Positions 55,144 through 64,000 of a DNA stretch of 64,000 nucleotides are shown here, one piece after another. The notes under the pieces are model-generated. The model worked only from the letters and a program-made list of their open reading frames with translations, did no database searches and was not told the origin of the DNA. The stretch is from positions 1,302,001 to 1,366,000 of the forward strand of contig CP074390.1 of assembly GCA_022041995.1 (NCBI GenBank), read 5' to 3'. How positions within the stretch are numbered: the first letter of the stretch is position 1; each line of letters begins with the position of its first letter. The DNA comes from Cupriavidus necator (GTDB lineage: Bacteria; Pseudomonadota; Gammaproteobacteria; Burkholderiales; Burkholderiaceae). Position numbers and translations under genes: made by a program.

Positions 55144-56940
55144 ATGCCGTCCAGCGCCGTGCGCGACACCACACTTCAGGCCCACCCCGCCGCACCGGCC
55201 GCCGCCCATCCGGTACCCGACCGCCAGGGCGGCAGCCTGTTTGCCGCCGACCCGGACCTGCGCGCGCTGCTGCCGCTCTACCTGCCGTCCGACCTGTTCA
55301 ACCACCTGCTGCCGCACCTGGAGCGCATGGGGGCGCTGGCCGGCGGCGTGCTCGACGAACTGGCCGGCGTGGCCGACCGCCATCCTCCCGAACTCACCTA
55401 CCGTACCCGCGCGGGCGTGGATGCGCAGCGCATCGACAAGCATCCGGCCTATGTGGAGATGGAGCGCGTGGCCTTTGCCGAATTCGGCCTGGCGGCGGCG
55501 TCGCACCGCAGTGGCGTGCTGGGCTGGGACAAGCCCCTGCCGCCAGCGGCTAAGTACGCACTCACATATCTGTTTGTGCAGGCGGAGTTCGGCCTGTGCT
55601 GCCCGCTGTCGATGACCGATTCGCTGACGCGCACGCTACGCAAGTTCGGCGACCCGGCGCTGGTCGAGCGCTTTCTGCCCAACCTGACCACGCAGGTCTT
55701 CGACGACCTCTACCAGGGCGCGATGTTCATGACCGAGCAGGGCGCAGGCTCCGACGTCGCCGCCACTGCCACGCGCGCGGTGCGCGATGCTTCAGCCGAG
55801 GGCGGCTGGCGCCTGCTGGGCGACAAGTGGTTCTGCTCCAACCCCGATGCCGCGCTGGCGATGGTGCTGGCCCGCGTCGAGGATGAGGCCGGCAACGCCG
55901 TGCCGGGCCACAAGGGCGTGTCGCTGTTCCTGCTGCCGCGCAAGCTGGCCGATGGCAGCACCAACCACTACCGCATCATTCGCCTGAAGGACAAGCTGGG
56001 CACCCGCTCGATGGCCAGCGGCGAGATCCGGCTGGAAGGCGCGCATGCCTGGCTGGTCGGTGAACCCGGCCGCGGCTTCGTGCAGATGGCTGACATGATC
56101 AACAACTCGCGCCTGTCCAACGGCGTGCGCGCCGCCGGCCTGATGCGCCGCGCGCTGACCGAGGGCCTGTTCATCGCGCGCGAGCGCCAGGCGTTCGGCA
56201 AGCGCCTGCAGGACATGCCGCTGATGCGCCGCCAGCTGCTCAAGCTGACCCTGCCCGCCGAGCAGGCGCGCACCATGGTGTTCCAGACCGCCGAGGCGCT
56301 GCGCCGCGCCGACGCCGGCGAGGCCGACGCCTACCCGCTGATGCGCATCCTGACGCCGCTGATCAAGTTCCGCGCGTGCCGCGACGCGCGCAAGGTCACC
56401 GGCGACGCCATGGAGATCCGCGGCGGCTGCGGCTATATCGAAGAATGGAGCGACCCGCGCCTGGTGCGCGACGCCCACCTCGGCTCGATCTGGGAGGGTA
56501 CCAGCAATATCGTTGCGCTCGACGTGCTGCGCGCGGTCCGCCGCGAAGGCGCGCTGCCGGTGCTGCAGGCGCACCTGGCCGGCCTGCTGGCCGATACGCC
56601 GATGCATGCGGCGGCGCGTGCCGTGTTCGAAGGTGCCATCGCTGCCGCTGCGAAGCTGGCCGCGCAAGCCGCTGAGGCCGGCGCGGACGGCGAACTGCTG
56701 GCGCGCCAGGCGGCCTCGGCGCTGTACCACGTCACCAGCGCGGTGGCGATGGCCTGGGAAGCCGGGCGCATCGGCTCGGTGCGCCGCATGCGGCTGGCGC
56801 AGCTGGTGCTGCGCCATCGCGTGCTGCCGCAGGACCCGCTGGCCGCGCAGCCCGAGCCCGAGTGGCTGGCCGAGACCGTCGCGCCGGCTGACGGCACGGT
56901 GCGCGCCGCCGGCGCGGTCGACCAGGTCAACGTGTTCTGA
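55144..56940 (+). CDS. Acyl-CoA dehydrogenase, AidB/large-type
   Basis: 598 aa, longer than the classic 380-aa enzymes and close to the large ACAD/AidB group. Key features are FMTEQGAGSDVAATATRAV, LLGDKWFCSNPDA, ERQAFGKRL, and RGGCGYIEEWSDPRLVRDAHLGSIWEGTSNIVALDVLRA. It oxidises an acyl-CoA with FAD. AGGAGA precedes ATG 55144. It is first in an operon with a Bug receptor and a CaiB-type CoA transferase, pointing to catabolism of an imported carboxylic acid. Confidence 0.93.
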   Translation: MPSSAVRDTTLQAHPAAPAAAHPVPDRQGGSLFAADPDLRALLPLYLPSDLFNHLLPHLERMGALAGGVLDELAGVADRHPPELTYRTRAGVDAQRIDKHPAYVEMERVAFAEFGLAAASHRSGVLGWDKPLPPAAKYALTYLFVQAEFGLCCPLSMTDSLTRTLRKFGDPALVERFLPNLTTQVFDDLYQGAMFMTEQGAGSDVAATATRAVRDASAEGGWRLLGDKWFCSNPDAALAMVLARVEDEAGNAVPGHKGVSLFLLPRKLADGSTNHYRIIRLKDKLGTRSMASGEIRLEGAHAWLVGEPGRGFVQMADMINNSRLSNGVRAAGLMRRALTEGLFIARERQAFGKRLQDMPLMRRQLLKLTLPAEQARTMVFQTAEALRRADAGEADAYPLMRILTPLIKFRACRDARKVTGDAMEIRGGCGYIEEWSDPRLVRDAHLGSIWEGTSNIVALDVLRAVRREGALPVLQAHLAGLLADTPMHAAARAVFEGAIAAAAKLAAQAAEAGADGELLARQAASALYHVTSAVAMAWEAGRIGSVRRMRLAQLVLRHRVLPQDPLAAQPEPEWLAETVAPADGTVRAAGAVDQVNVF

Positions 56941-57021
56941 CCGGATCCACGTCCGGCACCAATCCCCCGCAACACCATCCCGCCGCCGGCGGGAGACGTC
57001 CTATACCCAGGAGACAACGCC

Positions 57022-57996
57022 ATGAAACTCTGGCACCGCATAGCGGCCATCGCCGCCTGCTCGCTCTTTATCGCTCCCGCCTTCGCGCAGAAGGACTTCC
57101 CGTCCAAGCCGATCATGATGGTCGTCACCTACCCGCCGGGCGGCCCCACTGATGCCATGGCGCGCACGCTTGCCGCCGCGCTCAAGACCAGCCTGGGCCA
57201 GCCGGTGGTGGTGGAAAACCGCGCCGGCGCCGGCGGCAACATCGGCGCCGAGGTGGTGGCGCGCGCCGAGCCCGACGGCTACACGCTGATGTTCGGCACT
57301 TCGGCGCCGCTGGCGATCAACGTCAGCCTGTACCGCAAGATCAACTACGACCCGGTCAAGAGCTTCGCGCCGGTGATCCAGATCGGCCAGCTGCCCAATG
57401 TGCTGGTGGTCAACCCGTCGGTGCCGGCCAAGAACGTCACAGAGCTGATCGCCTATGGCAAGGCGCACCCGGGCACGCTGACCTATGCCTCGTCCGGCAA
57501 CGGCGCGTCGTCGCACCTGGCGGGGGTGCTGTTCAACAACGTCACCGGCACCGATTTCCAGCACATCCCGTACAAGGGCACCGGCCCCGCGCTGAACGAC
57601 CTGCTGGGCGGGCAGGTCAGCATGACCTTTACCGACGTGCTGACCGCGATGCCCTTCATCAAGAGCGGCAAGGTGCGCGCGCTGGGCGTCACCACCAAGG
57701 CGCGCTCGCAGGCACTGCCGGACGTGCAGACCGTGGCCGAACAGGGCGTGCCAGGTTTCGATGTATCGGTGTTCTTCGGCGTGGTCGCACCCGCCGGCAC
57801 GCCGCCCGAAGTGATCGGCAAGCTCAACCGCGCCTTTGCCGATGCGCTCAAGCAGCCCGAGGTGCGCAAGACCCTGCAGGCGCAGGGCCTGGAGTTCGCG
57901 CCGTCGACCACGCCCGAGCAGCTTGGCGGCTTCGTCAAGGCCGAGGTCGGCAAGTGGCGCGCCGTGGTGCAGAAGTCCGGCGCCCAGCTTGACTGA
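57022..57996 (+). CDS. Bug/TctC-family periplasmic solute receptor
   Basis: 324 aa with signal peptide (ending APAFA-Q). Hallmarks are FPSKPIMMVVTYPPGGPTDAMAR, VVVENRAGAGGNIGAEVVARAEPDGYTLMFG and HIPYKGTGPALNDLLGGQV. It lies between the dehydrogenase and CoA-transferase genes, so it probably binds their carboxylate substrate. AGGAGA precedes ATG. No TctAB genes are present in the window. Confidence 0.95.
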   Translation: MKLWHRIAAIAACSLFIAPAFAQKDFPSKPIMMVVTYPPGGPTDAMARTLAAALKTSLGQPVVVENRAGAGGNIGAEVVARAEPDGYTLMFGTSAPLAINVSLYRKINYDPVKSFAPVIQIGQLPNVLVVNPSVPAKNVTELIAYGKAHPGTLTYASSGNGASSHLAGVLFNNVTGTDFQHIPYKGTGPALNDLLGGQVSMTFTDVLTAMPFIKSGKVRALGVTTKARSQALPDVQTVAEQGVPGFDVSVFFGVVAPAGTPPEVIGKLNRAFADALKQPEVRKTLQAQGLEFAPSTTPEQLGGFVKAEVGKWRAVVQKSGAQLD

Positions 57997-58016
57997 ACCG
58001 CACAGGAAAACCAGCC

Positions 58017-59138
58017 ATGACCCAAACCAGCCCCGGCGCGCTCGCCGGCATCCGCGTGGTCGACCTGTCGCGCATCCTGGGCGGTCCGTACTGCGGCCAG
58101 ATCCTGGGCGACCACGGCGCCGACGTGCTCAAGATCGAACCGCCGCAGGGCGACGACACCCGCACCTGGGGGCCGCCGTTCAAGAACGGCGTGGCCTCCT
58201 ACTACTTCGGCCTGAACCGCAACAAGCGCGTGATGCGGCTGGACCTGACCGCCGAGGCGGATCGCGAAGTCCTGCTCGCGCTGCTGGCCGAGGCCGACGT
58301 GCTGGTCGAGAACTTCAAGACCGGCACCATGGAGAAGTGGGGGCTGGGCTATGACACGCTGTGCGCGCGCTTCCCGCGGCTGGTCCATTGCCGCGTGTCC
58401 GGCTTCGGCGCCGATGGCCCGCTGGGCGGCCTGCCCGGCTACGACGCCGCCATCCAGGCCATGTCCGGCATCATGAGCATCAACGGCGAGGCCGATGGCG
58501 ATGCGCTGCGCGTGGGTTTGCCGGTGGTGGACATGGTGACCGGCCTGAACGCCGTGATCGGCGTGCTGCTGGCCCTGCAGGAGCGTGCGCGCAGCGGGCG
58601 CGGGCAGTTTGTCGAGGCGGCGCTCTATGACTCCGGCCTGTCGCTGCTGCATCCGCATGCGGCCAACTGGTTCATGAGCGGCAAGACGCCGCAGCGCACG
58701 GGCAACGCGCATCCGAACATCTACCCGTACGACACGGTGGCGACTGCCACGGACCCGATCTTCCTGGCAGTGGGCAACGACCGGCAGTTCCGCATCCTGT
58801 GCGATCACCTGCGGCTGCCTGCGCTGGCCGATGACGAGCGCTATGCCACGGCGGGCGCGCGCTCGGTGAACCGCGTGGCGCTGAAGGCGGAACTGGAAGC
58901 CAGGCTGTCCGAGTTCGATGGCAAGGTGCTGGCCGACGAGCTGGTGGCCGCAGGCGTGCCCTGCGCGCCGGTGCTGTCCGTGGCGGATGCCTTGCAGCAT
59001 CCGCATACGCAGCACCGCGAGATGGTGGTGGAGATGGAGGGTGGCTACAAGGGGCTGGGTGCGCCGGTCAAGTTGAGCCGGACGCCGGCGACGTATCGGC
59101 ATGCGCCGCTGAGTGTGGGCGAGGCGTTTTTTGACTGA
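58017..59138 (+). CDS. CaiB/BaiF-family CoA transferase
   Basis: 373 aa class III CoA transferase. The N-terminus GIRVVDLSRILGGPYCGQILGDHGADVLKIEPPQGDDTRTWGPPF is characteristic, with the catalytic Asp in the segment PGYDAAIQAMSG. It transfers CoA between acyl groups, activating the acid for the acyl-CoA dehydrogenase. It is 20 nt after the Bug gene and last in the operon. The long inverted repeat begins directly after its stop. Confidence 0.95.
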   Translation: MTQTSPGALAGIRVVDLSRILGGPYCGQILGDHGADVLKIEPPQGDDTRTWGPPFKNGVASYYFGLNRNKRVMRLDLTAEADREVLLALLAEADVLVENFKTGTMEKWGLGYDTLCARFPRLVHCRVSGFGADGPLGGLPGYDAAIQAMSGIMSINGEADGDALRVGLPVVDMVTGLNAVIGVLLALQERARSGRGQFVEAALYDSGLSLLHPHAANWFMSGKTPQRTGNAHPNIYPYDTVATATDPIFLAVGNDRQFRILCDHLRLPALADDERYATAGARSVNRVALKAELEARLSEFDGKVLADELVAAGVPCAPVLSVADALQHPHTQHREMVVEMEGGYKGLGAPVKLSRTPATYRHAPLSVGEAFFD

Positions 59139-59144
59139 GTTATG

Positions 59145-59930
59145 GGGAGGAGGATTGGGTTGGCTGCGGCACTGCGGTTGGTTGTCGTTCTTGGCGGGCG
59201 TGGGCTGTTTCGCCAGCGTAGCCGGCGAGTCACTTTTTGGCCGAGCGCCAAAAAGTAACCAAAAAACGCGTCGCCTATGCGGCTGGCAATCCATTCCTCG
59301 GCGTTGGTGGTTCGGGCGGTGGTGATTTCCGTTCGATGTGGGTGCTCGTTCGACCCGGCTACGCCCCCTGTCCGGTGCCTGCATCCACGGACTATTGGAC
59401 GAACCCGACTTTAGGGGATTGGCAGCCTGCTAAGACCGCCATCGGTGGGACGCCTACGGCTGCGCTGCGCGCCGGCCCGAAGCAGAGCGACCGACCACGT
59501 CCTAACCGCGTTAGGTTCGGCATCATCCGCGACCACGCGGTGCGAGCGCAGCGATGCACTCCGTGCCCGTGCCTCCGACCTGAGATGCTGCGTGCGCGCA
59601 GCGCAGCCGAAGGCGTCCCACCGATAACCTGGTTAGCAGGCTGCCAACAACCTAAAGTCGGGTTCGTCCAATAGTCCGTCGACGCAGGCACCAGACAGGG
59701 AGCGTAGCTGGCTCGAACCACCAATCCCATCAGCGGAAATCACCACCGCCCGAACCACCAACGCCGATGACTTTATTGCCAGCCGCACAGGCGACGCGTT
59801 CTTTGGTTACTTTCTGTCACTTGGACAGAAAGTGACTCGCCGGCTACGCCGGCGAAACAGCCCACGCTAGTCAAGCACGATAACCAACCACAGTGCCGAA
59901 GCCAGAAAACCATCCCCCAATACCATGCCC
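59145..59930. repeat. Long imperfect inverted repeat, arms about 325 bp
   Basis: The left arm (about 59145-59472) and the right arm (about 59594-59930) are reverse complements at most positions. Matching landmarks are GGGCTGTTTCGCC, GTAACCAAA-AACGCGTCGCC, GGCGTTGGTGGTTCGGGCGG, ACGGACTATTGGACGAACC and TCGGTGGGACGCCT. The 120-nt centre contains smaller palindromes (CCTAACCGCGTTAGG, CCGCGACCACGCGG). Small frames here exist on both strands and encode the same peptide pattern (PASTDYWTNPTLG), so they are repeat-derived. The repeat fills the gap between two convergent operons. Confidence 0.9.
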
Positions 59931-59943
59931 CATCAGCCCGGAA

Positions 59944-61632
59944 TCATCCCCGCAACAGGTACGCCTGTACCACGGTAATAATGCCGATGACCACCGCGAA
60001 CAGCAGGCTGTGCTTCACCGTAAACCGGAACAGCTCCGATTCCTTGCCCACCAGCCCGGTCGCCGCACACGCCACGGCGATCGATTGCGGCGAGATCATC
60101 TTGGCCGTGACGCCGCCGGTGGTATTGGCGGCGACCAGCAGCGTGTCCGACACGCCGATCTGATGCGCCGTGGTGTTCTGCAGCGCGCAGAACAGCGCAT
60201 TGGACGAAGTGTCAGAACCGGTCAGGAACACCCCCAGCCAGCCCAGGAACGGCGAGAAGAACGGGAAGGCCGCGCCGGTGCCGGCCAGCAGCAACGCCAG
60301 TGTCGATGACATGCCGGAGTAGTTGGCGACAAAGGCGAACGCCAGCACCAGGCCGATCGACAGCACCGGGCGCGCCAGTTCCACCAGGGTCTCGGCAAAG
60401 GTGGCCAGCAGCGCGCGCGGCTTCATGCGCAGCAGCACCGCCGAGATCAGCGCGGTCAGCAGGATGGCGGTGCCGACGGCGGAGAGCAGGTCGAGCTTCA
60501 GCACCGCGTCATAGGCCTTGGGCGTGGCCACGATCGGCGCGGCCTTGATCACCATCTGGTCCAGCCCCGGGATCTTGAACTTCAGCACCGTGCCCGCCAG
60601 CGCGCCATTGGCGGCAAACAGCGCCTTGAACGGCTGCAGGCTCCACACCGTGACGATGGCGGTCAGGATGCCGAACGGCGCCCACGCGCGCAGCGTCTGC
60701 GCCAGGGTGTAGGGCGACGCCTTGCGGCTGGACATCGCACCGCCGAAGCCGCCGCCGAAGCCGGCCAGTGCGACGGTGCCGCCGCTGACATTGCCGCCGG
60801 CACGCTGCGACGCGCTGCGCGGCTGCCATACCTTCAGGAACGCGGCCAGCGACACCAGGCTGACCAGTGCCGAAGTGATGTCCGGCAGTTCGGGCCCGAT
60901 ATGGTTGGACGTGAAGTACTGCGTCACGGCAAAGCTGCCGCCGCACACCAGCGCCGCCGGCCACGTCTCGCGCACGCCCTTGGCGCCATCCATCATGAAC
61001 ACCAGCCAGAACGGCACCAGCAATGACAGCAGCGGCAGCTGGCGTCCGGCCATGGCGCCGATATGGAAGGGATCGATGCCCGTGACCTGGCCCGCCACGA
61101 TGATGGGGATGCCCATCGCGCCAAACGCCACCGGCGCGGTATTGGCGATCAGGCACAGGCCCGCCGCATATAAGGGATTAAAGCCCAGGCCCACCAGCAG
61201 CGCCGCGGTGATCGCCACCGGCGCGCCGAAGCCCGCCGCGCCTTCCAGGAAGGCGCCGAAGGCAAAGCCGATCAGCAGCATCTGCAGGCGCTGGTCGTCG
61301 GTGATCGACAGCACCGAGGCGCGGATCACGTCGAACTGGCCGGTCTTGACCACGATCTTGTAGAGGAATACCGCGGTCACGATGATCCATGCGATCGGCC
61401 ACAGGCCATAGGCAAAGCCGAAGCCGGCCGAGGCCAGCGCCTGCTGCACGGGCATGCCGTAGGCGAAGATCGCGACGGCCAGCGCCAATAGCAGCGTCAC
61501 GGCCGCGGCGACATGGCCCTTCATGCGCCAGACGGCCAGCGCAATGAAGAAGAACAGGATGGGAATGGCTGCCGCCAGCGACGATAGCCACAGGCTGCCC
61601 AGCGGCGTATAGAGTTGGGTCCAGGGTTGCAC
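59944..61632 (-). CDS. lldP: L-lactate permease
   Basis: 562 aa with about 12-14 membrane segments. The LctP family signature is clear: FGAFLEGAAGFGAPVAITAALLVGLGF, NTAPVAFGAMGIPII and FLTGSDTSSNALFCALQNTTAHQIG. It imports lactate (and glycolate) with protons. GTG 61632 is the start, with AGGAGA in place. It lies downstream of lutC-lutB on the same strand, but REP-like hairpins in the 249-bp gap separate it from them. Confidence 0.96.
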   Translation of the reverse strand: MQPWTQLYTPLGSLWLSSLAAAIPILFFFIALAVWRMKGHVAAAVTLLLALAVAIFAYGMPVQQALASAGFGFAYGLWPIAWIIVTAVFLYKIVVKTGQFDVIRASVLSITDDQRLQMLLIGFAFGAFLEGAAGFGAPVAITAALLVGLGFNPLYAAGLCLIANTAPVAFGAMGIPIIVAGQVTGIDPFHIGAMAGRQLPLLSLLVPFWLVFMMDGAKGVRETWPAALVCGGSFAVTQYFTSNHIGPELPDITSALVSLVSLAAFLKVWQPRSASQRAGGNVSGGTVALAGFGGGFGGAMSSRKASPYTLAQTLRAWAPFGILTAIVTVWSLQPFKALFAANGALAGTVLKFKIPGLDQMVIKAAPIVATPKAYDAVLKLDLLSAVGTAILLTALISAVLLRMKPRALLATFAETLVELARPVLSIGLVLAFAFVANYSGMSSTLALLLAGTGAAFPFFSPFLGWLGVFLTGSDTSSNALFCALQNTTAHQIGVSDTLLVAANTTGGVTAKMISPQSIAVACAATGLVGKESELFRFTVKHSLLFAVVIGIITVVQAYLLRG

Positions 61633-61719
61633 GGTTTAGTCTCCTGCTTCGGTGGTGTTTCGGGAAAGCTTTGTTGTTCTGGAAAAGCGCCGCGGCTTAA
61701 GTCCGCTCGCTTGTTTGCT

Positions 61720-61837
61720 CCCCTCTCCCGCGCGGGAGAGGGGCCGGGAGTGAGGGCAGGCGGTGGCATACCGACAGCCTCGACTTCGTCGACACCTCGG
61801 CCCTCACCCCGGCCCTCTCCCGCAAGCGGGAGAGGGT
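61720..61837. repeat. REP-like paired hairpins
   Basis: CCCCTCTCCCG-CG-CGGGAGAGGGG at 61720-61743 and GCCCTCTCCCG-CAAG-CGGGAGAGGG at about 61812-61836. Their flanks GGCCGGGAGTGAGGGC and GCCCTCACCCCGGCC are inverted copies, so the two halves form one large palindromic unit of the type scattered between genes in Burkholderiaceae. Confidence 0.85.
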
Positions 61838-61881
61838 GAACACAGTCGGGAGTAGGACGCGCTAGTGCTTTGGGAAGCGGC

Positions 61882-63327
61882 CTACTCCGGCTGCCCCTTC
61901 TCCTTCAGCAAATCCGCCAGGCTCTTCGCCGCCGGCTTCAGCGGCGTGCGATGCTGCGTCCAGCCCATCTGTTTCGATGGCGTCAGCGCGCGCAGCCGCG
62001 TGGCCGCCCAGCGGAACAGCCGGTACGTCGCCGGGTGTGAATACGCGCCGCTCCAGAAGCGCCACACCAGGTGCTCGCCGCGGCTGTACTTGGCGCCCTG
62101 GCCGCGCAGCGGGTTGAGGACCTGCTCTTGCGGATCGCGGTTGGCCTCGGTGCGCAGGCGCACCAGCAGTTGCGGGATCGGGATGCGCACCGGGCATACC
62201 TCGCCGCAGGCGCCGCACAGGCTCGACGCGGTCGCCAGGTCGGCGGTGGCGTCCAGCCCCAGCAGGTGCGGCGAGATGATCTTGCCGATGGGGCCGGGAT
62301 AGGTCGTGCCGTAGGCGTGGCCGCCGATGCGCGTGTAGACCGGGCAGTGGTTCATGCACGCGCCGCAGCGGATGCATTGCAGCGTGGCGCGCAGCTGCGT
62401 GTCGGCATAGGCCTGGGTGCGGCCGTTGTCGAGCAGCACCAGGTGGACCTCGCGCGGGCCGTCGCGCTCGCCCGCGCGGCGCGGCCCGGAGATCAGGTTG
62501 AAATAGGTGGTAATGGCCTGCCCGGTGGCCGAGCGCGTCAGCAGCGTGGACAGCGGCACGATGTGCTCCAGCCTGGCCACGACCTTCTCCATGCCCATGA
62601 TGGCGATATGCACGTCGGGCACGGTGGTGGAAAGCCGGCCGTTGCCCTCGTTCTCCACCAGCCACAGCGTGCCAGTGTCGGCGGCGGCGAAGTTCACGCC
62701 GGACAAGCCGATATCCGCGTCGACAAAGGCCTGGCGCAGCGCACGGCGGCCGGTCTGGATCAGCGCGTCGACATCCTCGGTATAGGGCGTGTCGGGGATA
62801 TGCGCCTGGAACAGCTGCGCGATATCGCCCTTGGTCTTGTGGATCGCCGGCATCACGATATGCGAGGGCTTCTCGCCGGCCAGCTGGACGATGTACTCGC
62901 CCATGTCCGATTCGATGCAGTCCACGCCGCGCTCGGCCAGGTAATGGTTCAGCTCGATCTCCTCGCTGGCCATCGATTTGCCCTTGATCACGCGCTTCGC
63001 CTGCTTCGATGCCGCGATGCGGTGGATGATCGCGTTGGCTTCGTCGGCGTTCTCGGCCCAGTGCACCTGCACGCCGGCGGCGGTGAGCTTTGCCTCCAGC
63101 TGCACCAGCAAGTCCGGCAGGTTGGCCAGCGCGTGCTGGCGCACCGCCTCGCCCAGGTCGCGCAGGTGTTCCAGCTCATCCGCGTCGGGGAACTGCGCCA
63201 GGCGCTTGCCCTGCAGGAAGTCCATCGCGCCGCGGAAGCTCCGGCGCAGCTTGGGATCGTCCAGCGCCTCGCGGGCGCGTGCCTTGAAGTCCTGCGGCGG
63301 AACAAAATTCAGTGTGTGCTGGCTCAT
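61882..63327 (-). CDS. lutB: LutB, L-lactate utilisation iron-sulfur protein
   Basis: 481 aa. The N-terminal LutB domain (MSQHTLNFVPPQDFKAR...KGKSMASEEIELNHYL) and LVENEGNGRLSTTVPDVHIAIMGMEKVV are followed by two 4Fe-4S ferredoxin motifs, CIRCGACMNHCPVY (about 318) and CGACGEVCPV (about 370). It is part of the LutABC lactate-oxidation complex. It overlaps the end of lutC (ATGA). The C-terminal part ends with an LUD-type tail (AKSLADLLKEKG). Confidence 0.95.
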   Translation of the reverse strand: MSQHTLNFVPPQDFKARAREALDDPKLRRSFRGAMDFLQGKRLAQFPDADELEHLRDLGEAVRQHALANLPDLLVQLEAKLTAAGVQVHWAENADEANAIIHRIAASKQAKRVIKGKSMASEEIELNHYLAERGVDCIESDMGEYIVQLAGEKPSHIVMPAIHKTKGDIAQLFQAHIPDTPYTEDVDALIQTGRRALRQAFVDADIGLSGVNFAAADTGTLWLVENEGNGRLSTTVPDVHIAIMGMEKVVARLEHIVPLSTLLTRSATGQAITTYFNLISGPRRAGERDGPREVHLVLLDNGRTQAYADTQLRATLQCIRCGACMNHCPVYTRIGGHAYGTTYPGPIGKIISPHLLGLDATADLATASSLCGACGEVCPVRIPIPQLLVRLRTEANRDPQEQVLNPLRGQGAKYSRGEHLVWRFWSGAYSHPATYRLFRWAATRLRALTPSKQMGWTQHRTPLKPAAKSLADLLKEKGQPE

Positions 63328-64000
63328 TGCCCGGCCTCCGCGGTCTCGGTCTCGATCACGACCCACAGCCGGCGCGGACCATGCGCGCCGTAGGCCAGCG
63401 TCTGCTGGATGTCGGAGGTCTTGGACGGGCCGGAGATCAGCACCAGGTTGGTCGGCATGCCGTCGGACCAGCGCTCGGTGCGCGCGGCCATATGCAGGTC
63501 GGCGTGCAGCGTCGAGGCGCGCACCAGCGCGACATGCAGCGGCGGCACCAGCGACACCGTGCGCGGCGAGCCCGCGTCGGGCGCGACCACCAGCGTGCCG
63601 GTGGCGGCAATGCCGGAGCGCGCCACGGTGAAGCCGGCATCGACAGTGTCGAACAGCTCCGCCTTCCAGGCTTGGATCGGGCGGTCGTAGCCGATGGCTT
63701 CGATATGGGCCGGCAAGGCCGCCGCCAGCGCGGCACCGGCCTGGCTGGCGGGATCAAGCAGCAGGCGCTTCACGCCGGCATTGGCCAGCTCAGTGGCCAG
63801 CAATGCCGGCCAGGCCGCCTCGCTGGCGCACCAGACCTCGGCATGCAGGCCTTGCAGTGCCGCCTGCATCGCGCCGATCAGCTCGCCAACGGCTGGCGTG
63901 CCGTGGCGGCGTGCCTCGAAATGGCTGTCGATGCGGCGGTTGAGTTCCGCAGTGCCTGGGGAAGGGGCGGGCGCGGCAGCGCGCAGCCGGCCGAGCATGC
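63324..64000 (-). CDS. lutC: LutC, LUD-domain lactate utilisation protein (partial at 5' end)
   Basis: At least 224 aa are visible. The LUD-domain core includes ARSGIAATGTLVVAPDAGSPRTVSLVPPLHVALV and NLVLISGPSKTSDIQQTLAYGAHGPRRLWVV. An ATG lies at 63996-63998, but the family usually has several residues before LGRLRAA, so the real start is probably beyond the window. LutC works with LutA and LutB in lactate oxidation. lutA is not in the window and may lie just upstream. Confidence 0.93.
   Translation of the reverse strand, partial: MLGRLRAAAPAPSPGTAELNRRIDSHFEARRHGTPAVGELIGAMQAALQGLHAEVWCASEAAWPALLATELANAGVKRLLLDPASQAGAALAAALPAHIEAIGYDRPIQAWKAELFDTVDAGFTVARSGIAATGTLVVAPDAGSPRTVSLVPPLHVALVRASTLHADLHMAARTERWSDGMPTNLVLISGPSKTSDIQQTLAYGAHGPRRLWVVIETETAEAGQ

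Noticed and set aside
59237..59730. Two similar small frames with PASTDYWTNPTLG on opposite strands
   Set aside because: They are readings of the two arms of the inverted repeat, with no ribosome site or domain.

Overview
The window reads as chromosome of a high-GC betaproteobacterium, most likely a Cupriavidus or close Burkholderiaceae relative. This is inferred from gene content: three Bug/TctC periplasmic receptors each next to CoA or hydroxy-acid enzymes, the feoA-feoB-small Cys-rich membrane protein order, cynS with a CynX-like transporter, lldP-lutBC, and codon use strongly biased to G/C in third positions. No species can be fixed from the sequence alone.

Layout. (1) 140-19175 is a surface-polysaccharide locus. 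It holds a GINT1-like protein, three GT4 and one GT2 glycosyltransferase, a WbpP-type epimerase, a WbpO/TviB-type dehydrogenase, an AsnB-type amidotransferase, an initiating phosphoglycosyl transferase, a DegT aminotransferase broken by a one-base frameshift, a translationally coupled PAP2 / PLP-fold / FemAB-GNAT trio, a PglF/CapD dehydratase, and a LuxR regulator with a degenerate receiver. Together they predict a glycan with acetamido sugars, probably GalNAcA or its amide. (2) 19176-29283 is mixed metabolism: small exported proteins, cyanase, a nucleoside deaminase with an MFS carrier, LysR, a phosphoribosyltransferase, and a GntR-Bug-aconitase-like operon. (3) 29995-35078 is the most unusual part: a five-gene export locus encoding a Gly-rich secreted protein, two small exported proteins that each carry a double-glycine motif, a periplasmic C39 peptidase without an ABC transporter, and an outer-membrane protein with a coiled coil followed by a beta-barrel. 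It resembles the Pseudomonas Fap functional-amyloid system in logic but not in gene order or subunit sequence. (4) 35292-46742 holds a DUF1269 protein, an orphan LIV-type binding protein with an SDR, LysR with AtuA-like genes and a Bug receptor, an MBL hydrolase, amn and ompW. (5) 47085-53783 holds leuA with a candidate leucine leader peptide, an Ig-like lipoprotein, and feoAB under a Fur box. (6) 54102-64000 holds a LysR-controlled acyl-CoA dehydrogenase / Bug / CoA-transferase operon, a long inverted repeat filling a convergent gap, and lldP-lutB-lutC for lactate use.

A 17-bp motif, GCGTACCCGTTTCTGCG, recurs in at least eight near-matching places (six exact, two imperfect), all intergenic, and looks like a dispersed repeat family. 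No rRNA, tRNA, CRISPR array, IS transposase or phage gene was recognised.
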